Assembly (NCBI GenBank): GCA_027484605.1
Contig: JAIXSR010000164.1
Location: 1-38,203 of the forward strand
Length of the DNA stretch: 38,203 bases
Reading direction: 5' to 3'
DNA from: Hyphomicrobiales bacterium
GTDB taxonomy: Bacteria; Pseudomonadota; Alphaproteobacteria; Rhizobiales; Beijerinckiaceae
Each line of letters begins with the position of its first letter. Positions within the stretch are counted from its first letter, which is position 1. Under the pieces are notes generated by a model. It did no database searches and was not told the origin of the DNA. It worked only from the letters and a program-made list of their open reading frames with translations. Made by a program: the position numbers and the translations under genes. Shown piece by piece: positions 8,149 through 16,257 of the stretch.

Positions 8149-9458
8149 CGGCCGCTGCCCTTTCCGGCGATGAGCGGAGCGATGACCGCCCAGCAGCGAT
8201 CCAGGGCCCCCTCATGCGCGGCGACGAAGGTCCGCGCCTGCTGGCCAAGGGCCTCGCGCTCGTCCGGCTGGCGCATCAGCCGGGCGGCATTCCGGCCAAG
8301 CGCGGAGACGCCATCGATCCGGATCGCCGCATTGTCCCTGTCCATCTGGGCGTAGATCTCGGCGAAATTGGTCGTGTCCGGTCCATGGAGGATCGGCACG
8401 CCGAACTTGGCGGGCTCGATCGGGTTGTGCCCGCCGATCGGCACCAGCGAGCCGCCGACGAAAACCACCTGTGCGAGTGCATAGAACAGTCCGAGTTCGC
8501 CGAGCGTATCGGCGATATAGACCGTGGTCATGTCGTCCGGCTGCTGCCCGGCGCTGCGCAGCAGCGACCGCATGCCCCCGCTGGCGGCCATATCGGCGAT
8601 ATCCCGTCCGCGCTCGGGATGGCGCGGGACGAGGATGGTCAGCAATTCGGCCACCTGGTCGCGGATCATCGCCGCGGCCTCGAGCACCATCATCTCCTCG
8701 CCCGGATGGGTCGAGGCGGCCAGAAGCACCGGGCGATTGTCGATCCGCTGGCGCAGCGTCTCGAGATCGCCCTGGTCGAGCGGCAGGGGCGGTACATCGA
8801 ATTTCAGGTTGCCTGCCATCACCGCCGGCGCACCCAGGGCGGCAAAGCGCTCGGCATCGGCCGCGCTCTGCGCGAAGCAGAAGGCCAGCCCGCCGAGCAG
8901 CGCCCCTGCGGCGGCAGGCATGCGCTGCCAGCGCGCGAAAGAGCGGGCCGACATCCGCGCATTGACCCAGCCCATCGGGATCCCGCGCGCGCGGGTCTCC
9001 ATCACGAGATTGGGCCAGATCTCGCTTTCACAGAAAATCGCGAGATCCGGCTGCCAGTGATCGAGAAAGCGCCGCGCTGCCGCCGGCCCATCCATCGGCA
9101 CGAACTGATGGAGGCTGCGCGCCGGAAGGCGCTCGGCGGCCAGCTGGGCCGAGGTCAGCGTGCCCGTCGTCACCAGCGCCGTGTGCCCCTCGGCATCGAG
9201 CCGGCCCACCAGCGGCAGGATCGCCATCATCTCGCCGACGCTGGCGGCATGGATCCAGACGAGCCTTCCCGCCGGGCGCGGCGTTTCCGGCCGGCCCAGC
9301 CGCTCATGCAGGCGCGCCGCATCTTCCTTGCCCTGCGCAAGGCGACGGCGCAGCAGCAGGGGCAGGGCCGGCGAGACCAGCGCTGAAAGCGCCCGGTAGA
9401 CATGCAGCGAAAACGGCCTGCGCCGTGCGCCGGGAGCCGGAGAGACCACTCGGGACAT
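8145..9458 (-). CDS. waaA: 3-deoxy-D-manno-octulosonic acid (Kdo) transferase
   Basis: Transfers Kdo from CMP-Kdo to lipid IVA on the cytoplasmic face of the inner membrane. The 437-residue glycosyltransferase has an N-terminal hydrophobic anchor (about 15-38), the IHAASVGE motif at 69-76 (Glu76 the expected catalytic base), FCESEIWPNL near 142-151, and the CMP-Kdo motif GGSLVPIGGHNPIEP at 335-349. A TTG at 9470 also overlaps the upstream stop, but the ATG at 9458 has a GAGGCAG site at proper spacing and is preferred. It is coupled to lpxK by a 4-base overlap. Confidence 0.94.
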   Translation of the reverse strand: MSRVVSPAPGARRRPFSLHVYRALSALVSPALPLLLRRRLAQGKEDAARLHERLGRPETPRPAGRLVWIHAASVGEMMAILPLVGRLDAEGHTALVTTGTLTSAQLAAERLPARSLHQFVPMDGPAAARRFLDHWQPDLAIFCESEIWPNLVMETRARGIPMGWVNARMSARSFARWQRMPAAAGALLGGLAFCFAQSAADAERFAALGAPAVMAGNLKFDVPPLPLDQGDLETLRQRIDNRPVLLAASTHPGEEMMVLEAAAMIRDQVAELLTILVPRHPERGRDIADMAASGGMRSLLRSAGQQPDDMTTVYIADTLGELGLFYALAQVVFVGGSLVPIGGHNPIEPAKFGVPILHGPDTTNFAEIYAQMDRDNAAIRIDGVSALGRNAARLMRQPDEREALGQQARTFVAAHEGALDRCWAVIAPLIAGKGSGR

Positions 9459-9466
9459 ATTCTGCC

Positions 9467-10240
9467 TCAACCGCGCTCGACAGGTTCACTGGCGGCCTGC
9501 TTGCGCCGTTCGGCCCGGGCGGCCAGAACATCCGCACGGTCCGCCCCCGGATCACGCGAGCCCAGGGCAGCGTAGCCGAGCGCATAGATGCGGTCGAGTT
9601 CCTCTTCCAGCGCCTGGCGATGTTGTTCACGGGTCTTCGCATCGGCATCCCTGGGCACTTCGATCACCGCTCCGGTGACGATGGCCGTGCGGCCGAAGGG
9701 CAGCCCCAGCGAGGCCGAATCCCAGGACCGGAAATCGAACCGGCGCGAGCAGACCACGGCAATCGGCACGATCGGCCGGCCCGAAAGCTGCGCCAGCGTG
9801 ATGATGCCCTCACCCGCCACGCGGGACACTTTCGGAACATCCGCCGTCATGGAGACATGATCGCCCGCCGCCAGCAGCGCCAGCATCTGGCGCAGCGCCT
9901 GGATGCCGCCGCGCTTGCGGACCTGGTCCTTGCGCTGGGCGCCCGAGCCGCGCACGACCAGCATGCCGAGCTTTTCCACCGCCACCGCATTGATCTCGCC
10001 ATCGCCATGCCGCGAGATCATCACGTAGCAACGATCCGCCGGGCGCCGGAAGAAGGTCTGCATCAGGTGCTGGCCGTGCCAGAACGTGATGATGACCGGG
10101 CTGTGCCGGTCCACCGCGCGCACCGGCTCGTCCGGCAGGAAGATCAGCCGGTTGGTGCGTTTGACGAAGGTCAGGTAGGCCGCCATCAGCGAGCCGATGG
10201 CCCCCTGGAAGGCGCGGGAACGCCCGATTGCCCGGAACAT
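9467..10240 (-). CDS. Lysophospholipid acyltransferase family protein (DUF374)
   Basis: Predicted membrane-associated acyltransferase of 257 residues, DUF374 class, which usually sits directly upstream of waaA in rhizobia. A role in modifying lipid A or phospholipid is inferred from that context; the acyl acceptor is unknown. Seen: a hydrophobic N-terminal segment (about 10-25), a FWHGQH motif at 53-58, and a SRHGDGE motif at 76-82 in which His78 and Asp80 may form the acyltransferase centre. The ATG shares one base with the DUF4170 stop (TGATG), so translation is probably coupled. Confidence 0.85.
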   Translation of the reverse strand: MFRAIGRSRAFQGAIGSLMAAYLTFVKRTNRLIFLPDEPVRAVDRHSPVIITFWHGQHLMQTFFRRPADRCYVMISRHGDGEINAVAVEKLGMLVVRGSGAQRKDQVRKRGGIQALRQMLALLAAGDHVSMTADVPKVSRVAGEGIITLAQLSGRPIVPIAVVCSRRFDFRSWDSASLGLPFGRTAIVTGAVIEVPRDADAKTREQHRQALEEELDRIYALGYAALGSRDPGADRADVLAARAERRKQAASEPVERG

Positions 10241-10479
10241 CAGGCGGCGGTATCGGGGTCGAGCAGACGATGCATGTGCACGATGAAATAGCGCATCTGC
10301 GCATTGTCGACCGTCGCCTGGGCCTTGGCCTTCCAGGCGACATGGGCGCTCTTGTAGTCGGGGAAGATGCCGACAATGTCGAGCCTGGTCAGATCACGGA
10401 ATGTCATGCTGTCGATGGCTTCCAGTTCGCCGCCGAAGACGAGATGGAGAAGCTGCTTTCCGCTGGTTTCCTGGGCCAT
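10240..10479 (-). CDS. DUF4170 domain-containing protein
   Basis: Small 79-residue alphaproteobacterial protein of unknown function (DUF4170). Recognisable stretches are HLVFGGEL near residue 12-19, GIFPDYKSAHVAWKAKAQ near 37-54 and MRYFIVHMHRLLDP near 62-75. There is no signal peptide. The ATG at 10479 is preferred over an ATG nine codons upstream because an AGGAAAGC ribosome binding site precedes it. It lies between the CysQ-like phosphatase and the DUF374 acyltransferase, the usual rhizobial order. Confidence 0.85.
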   Translation of the reverse strand: MAQETSGKQLLHLVFGGELEAIDSMTFRDLTRLDIVGIFPDYKSAHVAWKAKAQATVDNAQMRYFIVHMHRLLDPDTAA

Positions 10480-10562
10480 GATGCTTTCCTGCCTGCATGC
10501 TGCCATCGGGCACGGGACGGGCCGGCGCGGCAGCGGAGAATCCTGCCGCCTTCGATCCCCAA

Positions 10563-11369
10563 TCAGGCCCGGCCAGTCAAGAGTGTTGACCGGATTTTGT
10601 CGACCAGCATGCCATGCCCGGCCATCAGCGGGGGATGTGTGGCGCCGGCAAGATCATAGGCGAGGGGCCTTCCGTCGATCCGCGCCAGGGTACCGCCGCA
10701 TTCGGCGAGGATGGCATGGGAGGCCGCGATGTCCCAGTCATGGCCGCCGCCGCGGGCCAGTGCCAGATCGGCCTGCCCCTTGACCGGCGCAAGCAGCCGG
10801 TGGGCGAGGGCAGGCACGGCCGGTGCCGGTTCGAGCGGCTGGCGAAGCTGGTCGGACAGGAGTTCGAGGATGCTGCGCGGGCCCGTCGTGCGCAGCCGGC
10901 CGCCGGTCGGGCGGATCGCTCCCAGCGGCTGGCCGTTGAGCCAGGCCCCGCCGCCGCGATAGGCCGAGAAGACCTCCTGCCGCGCCGGCACGGCCAGGAC
11001 CCCGGCTACCGGCATGCCGCCCGCCACCACCCCGACAACGATGCACCAGGCCTGGCCACCTTCCATGAAATCGCGCGTGCCATCGATCGGATCGACCACA
11101 TAGGCTGCCTGCGCCGCGCCCTGCCAGCTGTCCGGGCGCTCCTCGGAATGATAGGCGAGGGGCATGCCGCGCGGCAGCGCCCCGGCAAGAAAGGCATCGA
11201 CAGCGAGATCGGCCCCGGTGACCGGCGATCCGCCATCCTTCCAGATGATCTCGGCCGAAGTGCGCTGCCCGGGCCGATAATCCGCCAGCGCGATGGCGGT
11301 GGCCTCGCCGATCACCGCCAGCAGGTGGCGATGCAGGGCGGGCAGGTCCGGCAGGAGCGATTCGGTCAT
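10563..11369 (-). CDS. Inositol monophosphatase family protein, CysQ-like 3'(2'),5'-bisphosphate nucleotidase
   Basis: Mg2+-dependent, Li+-sensitive type phosphatase. The likely substrate is PAP/PAPS by similarity to CysQ, but inositol phosphate cannot be excluded. The 268-residue protein keeps the metal-binding set: Glu76/Glu77 in HSEERPD, the DPIDGTRDF motif at 93-101 (Asp93, Asp96), and HDWDIAASH at 210-218 (Asp213). The ATG at 11369 is 5 bases after the MAPEG stop, so it is probably co-transcribed with that gene. It heads the block that leads to waaA and lpxK, a common rhizobial arrangement. Confidence 0.85.
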   Translation of the reverse strand: MTESLLPDLPALHRHLLAVIGEATAIALADYRPGQRTSAEIIWKDGGSPVTGADLAVDAFLAGALPRGMPLAYHSEERPDSWQGAAQAAYVVDPIDGTRDFMEGGQAWCIVVGVVAGGMPVAGVLAVPARQEVFSAYRGGGAWLNGQPLGAIRPTGGRLRTTGPRSILELLSDQLRQPLEPAPAVPALAHRLLAPVKGQADLALARGGGHDWDIAASHAILAECGGTLARIDGRPLAYDLAGATHPPLMAGHGMLVDKIRSTLLTGRA

Positions 11370-11374
11370 CCGCG

Positions 11375-11794
11375 TCAGGCCCAGGCCAGCCAGAGCAGCG
11401 CCAGCGCGCCGAGGACCAGCGTCGTGAAGGTCAGGATCATCCCGGCCATCCGCCCGAAGCTGATGCCGGATGTCTGGCTGAGCCCGATCGCATGCAGGAT
11501 CCGGCCGGTGACGGCGGCGGCCCCGGCGAGATGGATCACCCAGTCCTTGGCGCCCAGCAGCGGCAGGAGGATCAGGATCGCGATCAGCAGCGGCGCATAT
11601 TCGCTAAAATTGCCGTGGCAGCGGATCCGCTTCATCAATTGCCGGTCATCGCCATCGCCAATGCCGATTTTCTGCGAGCGCCGGACCGCGACAACCCGGA
11701 CGGCTAGCGCGAAGCCGAGCAGGATCAGCAGGGCGATATAGGTGGCGGCGACGCCGATCTCGCGGCCCTCGCCGATCTTCATCAGGGATTCCAT
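11375..11794 (-). CDS. MAPEG family inner-membrane protein
   Basis: 139-residue protein with four predicted membrane helices (about 15-35, 65-82, 85-105 and 115-135) and the MAPEG hallmark RCHGNFSEYAPLL near 56-68, where Asn and Glu belong to the conserved core. MAPEG proteins can be glutathione transferases or peroxidases, but bacterial members of this YecN-like class are uncharacterised, so no reaction is assigned. The ATG at 11794 begins just before the first helix; an AAGGAAGG stretch lies about 11 bases upstream. It is divergent from the kefB-like gene. Confidence 0.82.
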   Translation of the reverse strand: MESLMKIGEGREIGVAATYIALLILLGFALAVRVVAVRRSQKIGIGDGDDRQLMKRIRCHGNFSEYAPLLIAILILLPLLGAKDWVIHLAGAAAVTGRILHAIGLSQTSGISFGRMAGMILTFTTLVLGALALLWLAWA

Positions 11795-11959
11795 GGCGTG
11801 ACGGCCCTTCCTTGGTTCCGCGTCGATTGCATCAAGCAAACTTGATTGATGCTTGGGATAGAGCCTTCCTCGGTGTATCGCAATTCCGGAACACACCCTT
11901 ACATTGGGGAGAGCATCCAGATCGGCCGAGGCCGATGGTTCTCCCGGAGTCCCGCGCCC
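11795..11959. promoter_or_regulatory. Divergent promoter region MAPEG / kefB with a small inverted repeat
   Basis: 165-base intergenic region with local A/T enrichment. At 11831-11846 there is an inverted repeat ATCAAG-N4-CTTGAT, extended imperfectly by GC on the left and TGATGC on the right. It could be a regulator binding site for one or both genes. No -35/-10 pair was assigned with confidence. Confidence 0.35.
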
Positions 11960-13822
11960 ATGGCCGATCCCAGCGCAGCCAGCGCCACGACCTCTACGCT
12001 TGTCTTTCTCGGTGCGGCCGTTGCTGCCGTGCCGCTACTCCGCTTTGCCGGCCTGTCTGCCGTGCTGGGCTATCTGCTGGCCGGGATCGTGATCGGGCCT
12101 TCCGGCCTCGGGCTGTTCCGCTCGCCCGATGCCCTGCGCACCGTGGCCGAACTCGGCATCGTGATGTTCCTGTTCGTGATCGGGCTCGAACTCAAGCCCT
12201 CGAAGCTCGTCTCGATGCGGCGCGACATTCTCGGCCTTGGCCTGCTGCAGGTGCTGGTCACCGGCCTTGTCATCGCCGCCGGCCTCTACCTGATCGGGCT
12301 GCGCGGCGCCGGCCTGCTGGCGGTAGCCTTCGCCTTCGCCCTCTCGGCCACGGCCATTGCCCTGCAGGTGCTGAACGAACGCGGTGCGCTGGCGACGGCC
12401 TATGGCCAGAAGAGTTTCGCCGTCCTGCTCTTCCAGGACATGGCCATCGTGCCCTTCATCGCCCTGATGCCGTTGCTGACCGGCCTTCCCGGCGGGGGCG
12501 GCGGCATGGGCAAGCACCTGCCGGATATCGCGCTGGCCTTCGGTGCCCTGCTCGCGCTTGTCCTCGCCGGGCGCTACCTCCTCAATCCCTTCTTCCGCCT
12601 GCTGGCCCGCGCCGATGCCCGCGAGGTGATGACCGCCGCCGCCCTTCTGGTTGTGCTGGGCGCGGCCGAAGCCATGCATGCCGTCGGCCTTTCGGCCGCA
12701 CTCGGTGCCTTCGTTGCCGGGCTGATGCTGGCCGAGAGCCATTTCCGCCACCAGCTCGAGGCCGATATCGAGCCTTTCCGCGGCCTTCTCCTCGGCCTGT
12801 TCTTCATGAGCGTGGGCATGAGCATCGACGGGCAGGTCGTCATGGGCAGCCTCGCCTTCGTGCTCGGCATGGCCGTGCTGGTCATGGCGCTCAAGGGCGT
12901 GCTGACCTTCGCCCTGCTGCGCTTCTATCGCCTGCCGGTCCCGGACGCCGTCCGGGCCTCCGTGCTGCTCTCGACGATCGGGGAATTCGCCTTCGTCATC
13001 ATTCCGCTGGCCGGGACCCTCGGCTTTGTCGCCCTGCGCGAGGCCACGCTCTATGCGGCTATCGCCGCGATCACGATGTTCCTCGGACCGGTTCTGGTGA
13101 AGCTGGCCGAGCCGGCTCTTGCGCGGCTCGCCGACAGGCAGAAGCCCGACGAGGACATGGCCGAGGATTTCGACGGTGCCGGCGGCGAGGTGCTGGTCAT
13201 CGGCTTTGGCCGTTTCGGGCAGGTCGCCAACCAGATGCTGCTCGCGGCCGAGCGGAACGTCACCGTCATCGACCGCAATATCGACCGGATCCGCGCGGCG
13301 GGCCGGTTCGGCTTCAAGGTCTATTACGGCGACGGCCGCCGCCTCGATGTCCTGCGCGCGGCCGGCGCCGAGAAGGCGGCGGTCATCGCGATCTGCATCG
13401 ATGACCGGGAAGCCGCCTCCACCATCGTGGAGATGGCCAGCCGCGCCTTCCCGCAGGCCCGATTGATCGTGCGCGCCTATGACCGCGTCCACGCCCTCGA
13501 CCTGATGGAACGGGGCGTCCGGAACCCGATCCGCGAGACCTTCGAGGGCGCGCTGAGTTTCGGCCGTACCGCCCTGATGGCGCTCGGCCTGTCCGAGGAT
13601 GAATCCGAGGCGATCCGTGCGGATATCCGGCGGCGGGATGTCCAGCGCCTGCTGCGCCAGCGCGATGAGGGCATTCTCGGCGGCACGGACCTGTTGATCG
13701 GCGCCACCCTCGCGCCCGAGCCGCTCTCCGAGCCGAAGCGCAAGGGCCGTGACCTGACCGCCCGGCCGAAGCCGGCCGCGCCGGCGGCCCTCGGTGAGGG
13801 CGTGACCGGAGAATCCTCGTGA
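11960..13822 (+). CDS. Monovalent cation:proton antiporter-2 (KefB/KefC-type)
   Basis: Predicted K+/H+ antiporter of the CPA2 family in the inner membrane. The 620-residue protein has about 12 helices in residues 10-390, with GYLLAGIVIGPSGLG near 37-51 and the FQDMAIVP motif near 158-165 (the Asp expected to carry protons). A cytoplasmic RCK/TrkA-N domain follows from about 410, with the nucleotide-binding GFGRFG at about 415-420 and a KefB-type GVRNPIRETFEGAL segment. E. coli KefB/C are gated by glutathione adducts; whether this protein binds glutathione cannot be read from the sequence, and no KefF/KefG partner is adjacent. The last four bases overlap the MATE gene start (GTGA), suggesting coupled expression. 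Confidence 0.9.
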   Translation: MADPSAASATTSTLVFLGAAVAAVPLLRFAGLSAVLGYLLAGIVIGPSGLGLFRSPDALRTVAELGIVMFLFVIGLELKPSKLVSMRRDILGLGLLQVLVTGLVIAAGLYLIGLRGAGLLAVAFAFALSATAIALQVLNERGALATAYGQKSFAVLLFQDMAIVPFIALMPLLTGLPGGGGGMGKHLPDIALAFGALLALVLAGRYLLNPFFRLLARADAREVMTAAALLVVLGAAEAMHAVGLSAALGAFVAGLMLAESHFRHQLEADIEPFRGLLLGLFFMSVGMSIDGQVVMGSLAFVLGMAVLVMALKGVLTFALLRFYRLPVPDAVRASVLLSTIGEFAFVIIPLAGTLGFVALREATLYAAIAAITMFLGPVLVKLAEPALARLADRQKPDEDMAEDFDGAGGEVLVIGFGRFGQVANQMLLAAERNVTVIDRNIDRIRAAGRFGFKVYYGDGRRLDVLRAAGAEKAAVIAICIDDREAASTIVEMASRAFPQARLIVRAYDRVHALDLMERGVRNPIRETFEGALSFGRTALMALGLSEDESEAIRADIRRRDVQRLLRQRDEGILGGTDLLIGATLAPEPLSEPKRKGRDLTARPKPAAPAALGEGVTGESS

Positions 13823-15186
13823 ACGCACCGTCCGGCGGCGCCCCTCAGGCGCGGTTCACGCAGGGCTCGACCATGCGCCATGTCATCGAGATGACCGTGA
13901 CCGGCGCAATCGGGTTGATGGCCATCTTCCTCGTCGATTTCCTGTCGCTCTTCTATGTCTCGCGGCTCGACAATGACGAACTGACGGCCGGCGTCGGCTA
14001 TGCAACGACCGTCCTGTTCGTCGCCATTTCCGTCAATATCGGCTCGATGATCGCCGGCACCGCGCTGGTTTCCCGAGCGATCGGCAGCGGCGATCCCGCC
14101 GCCTCGCGCCGGGTCGCGACCAACGCGCTCGTCCTGGCCAATCTCGTCGGGATTGTCGTCTCGCTGCTGCTGATGGCCATCCTGCCGCAAGTGCTCGACC
14201 TGCTCGGTGCGAAAGGCGTGCCCCGCGATGTCGCGCATCGCTACCTGCTGATCACGTTGCCGGCAAATATCCTCATGGCCACGGGCATGATGCTGTCCGG
14301 CCTTCTCCGCGCCGTCGGTGATGCCCGCCGGGCGATGCAGGTCACCTTGTATGGCGGGCTCGTCACGGCTGTTACCGATCCGCTGCTGATCTTCGTGGCC
14401 GGGCTCGGCACCGACGGCGCCGCCTGGGCCACCGTCATTTCCCGGGTGGTCTTCACCCTTGTCGGCCTCCAGGGCGTCGTCCGTGTGCACCGGATGCTCG
14501 ACCGGCCGAGCTGGTCCGCGATCGGGCGCGACTGGAACGGCTTCTTCGGTATTGCCGTGCCGGCGATCCTCACCAATATCGCCACGCCGATCGGCGGGCT
14601 GCTCTATCTCCGCATCCTCGCACCGTTCGGGGCGGAGGCGATTGCGGCCAACGCCATTCTCGACCGGCTGGTCCCGGTGGCGTTCGGGGCGGTCTTCGCC
14701 CTGTCCGGCTCGGTTGGGCCGATCCTTGGCCAGAATCTCGGCGCCCGGCGTTTTGACCGCCTCCGCATGGCGATGCGGGACGCCTTCGTCTTCTGCGGCC
14801 TCTACACGCTCGCGGCCTGGCTGATTCTCATTCTTCTGCGCAACCAGATCCCGATGTTCTTCGGCGTCGAGGGGGCCACGGCGCGCTATGTTGCCTATTT
14901 CTGCCTGGTCGGCGGGCTCGCCTGGGTCTTCATCGGGCTTGTCCTCGTGGCCAATGCCGCCTTCAACAATCTCGGTTTCCCGCTTTATTCCACGGCCTTC
15001 AACTGGGGCCGGGCGACGCTCGGAACCGTGCCCCTGGCCTGGCTGGGCGCGCAATGGGGCGGCGTCGAGGGGGCCATTGCCGGCCTTGTCGCCGGTTCGC
15101 TGGTCTTCGGCGTCGCCGCTGTCCTCGTGGTCTTCCGCGCGATCGGCGGCATCGAACGGCGCGAGGCCGGGACAAGTCCGTCCTGA
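13819..15186 (+). CDS. MATE family efflux transporter
   Basis: Multidrug and toxin exporter-type inner-membrane protein of 455 residues, with about 12 predicted helices in two homologous halves (about 20-215 and 235-445). Seen: GAIGLMAIFLVDFLSLFYVSRL near the start (an Asp in helix 1, the family's ion site region), IGSGDPAASRRVATNAL after helix 3, and the second-half counterpart SGSVGPILGQNLGARRFDR. The GTG start at 13819 overlaps the antiporter stop. A second in-frame ATG lies at 13873 and would still precede helix 1. The substrate is unknown. Confidence 0.9.
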   Translation: MNAPSGGAPQARFTQGSTMRHVIEMTVTGAIGLMAIFLVDFLSLFYVSRLDNDELTAGVGYATTVLFVAISVNIGSMIAGTALVSRAIGSGDPAASRRVATNALVLANLVGIVVSLLLMAILPQVLDLLGAKGVPRDVAHRYLLITLPANILMATGMMLSGLLRAVGDARRAMQVTLYGGLVTAVTDPLLIFVAGLGTDGAAWATVISRVVFTLVGLQGVVRVHRMLDRPSWSAIGRDWNGFFGIAVPAILTNIATPIGGLLYLRILAPFGAEAIAANAILDRLVPVAFGAVFALSGSVGPILGQNLGARRFDRLRMAMRDAFVFCGLYTLAAWLILILLRNQIPMFFGVEGATARYVAYFCLVGGLAWVFIGLVLVANAAFNNLGFPLYSTAFNWGRATLGTVPLAWLGAQWGGVEGAIAGLVAGSLVFGVAAVLVVFRAIGGIERREAGTSPS

Positions 15187-15256
15187 ACCTGCGGGCGCAT
15201 TGCGGGCGCGGAAATGACAGGCTAGGCTTTCCCGAGGCGAGACAAGGGGAAGAACC

Positions 15257-16066
15257 ATGATCAATCTGTTTGAAATCATGCAGGGCGCACAGGGCGGCAA
15301 CGCCTACCAGAATCTCGCCAGCCAGTTCGGCATCGGTCCGCAGCAGGCCCAGCAGGCGGTCGAGGCCGTGCTCCCCGCGATTTCCCTCGGCCTCCAGCAG
15401 CAGGCCCAGTCGATCGAGGGCTGGCAGAACATCCTTTCCACGCTCGGCCAGTCGCAGAACAGCGCGCAATTCTATGATTCGGATGGCGATGGCATTCCGG
15501 ATCATCTCGAGAACGAGGGCCAGAACGCCCTTGGCTCGATGTTCGGCGGTCCGGAAATGACGCAGGCCATCGCGCAGCAGGCCGCCCAGTTTGCCGGCCT
15601 TCCCGCCACGATGATGCAGCAGATGCTGCCGGTCATTGCTGCCATGGTCATGGGCGGCCTGTTCAAGGGCGCGGCCAGTTCCGGGCTCGGCGGCATCCTC
15701 GGCCAGATGATGCAGGGCGGCGCGGCACAGGGCGGCCTCGGCGGGATGCTCGGCGGGATGTTCGGACAGGGCATGAACCAGCAAAATCCCGGCAATGTCT
15801 TCGGCAATGTGCTGGGCGGCATGTTCGGCGGCCAGCAGCCCCAGCAGCAGGGCGGCCTCGGCGGCATGTTCGGCAACATCCTCAGCACCATGATGAATGG
15901 TGGCCGCCCGCCGGAGCCGCCGCCGCAGGCCGATCCGCTCGGTGCCGGGCTGGAAATGCTCAAGGGCATGTTCGAGACGGGCAAGCATGTCCAGTCCACC
16001 CAGATGGATGCCTGGCAGGAGATGTTCAGCCAGTTCTCCCGCCCGCGGGATGGCCAGGCGGGGTAA
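15257..16066 (+). CDS. DUF937-like Gly/Gln/Met-rich protein with a calcium-loop-like insert
   Basis: 269-residue protein of unknown function. Residues 1-70 match the DUF937 (YidB-like) pattern: MINLFEIMQGAQGGNA, then the Gln-rich helix QQAQQAVEAVLPAISLGL. A DSDGDGIPDHLE motif at 74-85 is a textbook thrombospondin type-3/EF-hand-like calcium loop. Residues 130-230 are low-complexity, with repeated GGLGGMLGGMFG and GGMFGGQQ units rich in Gly, Met and Gln. No signal peptide is seen. A ribosome binding site (AAGGGGAAG) precedes the ATG, 70 bases after the MATE gene, and an intrinsic terminator follows at 16119. Confidence 0.78.
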   Translation: MINLFEIMQGAQGGNAYQNLASQFGIGPQQAQQAVEAVLPAISLGLQQQAQSIEGWQNILSTLGQSQNSAQFYDSDGDGIPDHLENEGQNALGSMFGGPEMTQAIAQQAAQFAGLPATMMQQMLPVIAAMVMGGLFKGAASSGLGGILGQMMQGGAAQGGLGGMLGGMFGQGMNQQNPGNVFGNVLGGMFGGQQPQQQGGLGGMFGNILSTMMNGGRPPEPPPQADPLGAGLEMLKGMFETGKHVQSTQMDAWQEMFSQFSRPRDGQAG

Positions 16067-16118
16067 TCCGCGTTTGCAGGACCGGCACGGGGCGCGCTTT
16101 CCCCATGGCCTGAAAAGG

Positions 16119-16153
16119 AACCGCCCGGTTGCATGGCAACCGGGCGGTTTTTT
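16119..16153 (+). terminator. Intrinsic terminator after the DUF937 gene
   Basis: A perfect 14-bp GC-rich stem (16119-16132 with 16136-16149) with a 3-base loop is followed by a run of T residues (TTTTTT spanning 16148-16153). It lies 53 bases after the DUF937 stop and is the strongest rho-independent terminator in the window. It closes the kefB-MATE-DUF937 direction of transcription. Confidence 0.92.
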
Positions 16154-16200
16154 CGTTCCGGCCTTTGGAGGGGAGGGACGGCCGGACTCGAAGAGAGAAT

Positions 16201-16237
16201 GGGCCTGCCTGGATCGGGGGAGACGGTCGGCAGGCCC
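16201..16237 (-). terminator. Possible weak terminator of the DUF1127 gene
   Basis: A 9-bp perfect inverted repeat (GGGCCTGCC at 16201-16209 with its complement at 16229-16237) with a 19-base loop lies 20 bases beyond the DUF1127 stop on the minus strand. Only a broken T run (ATTCTCTCTTC) follows, so termination would be weak. Confidence 0.4.
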
Positions 16238-16257
16238 CAGTCGATCGCTTCAGGGCG

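Noticed and set aside
13477-15300. 607-codon minus-strand frame, and a similar one at 12035-13828
   Set aside because: Both are antisense to the clear MATE and KefB-type membrane proteins and give charged, low-complexity translations with no motifs.
16119-16153. Attachment site or transposon end
   Set aside because: The perfect inverted repeat with a 3-base loop and T run right after a stop codon is a standard intrinsic terminator; there is no recombinase or duplicated flank.
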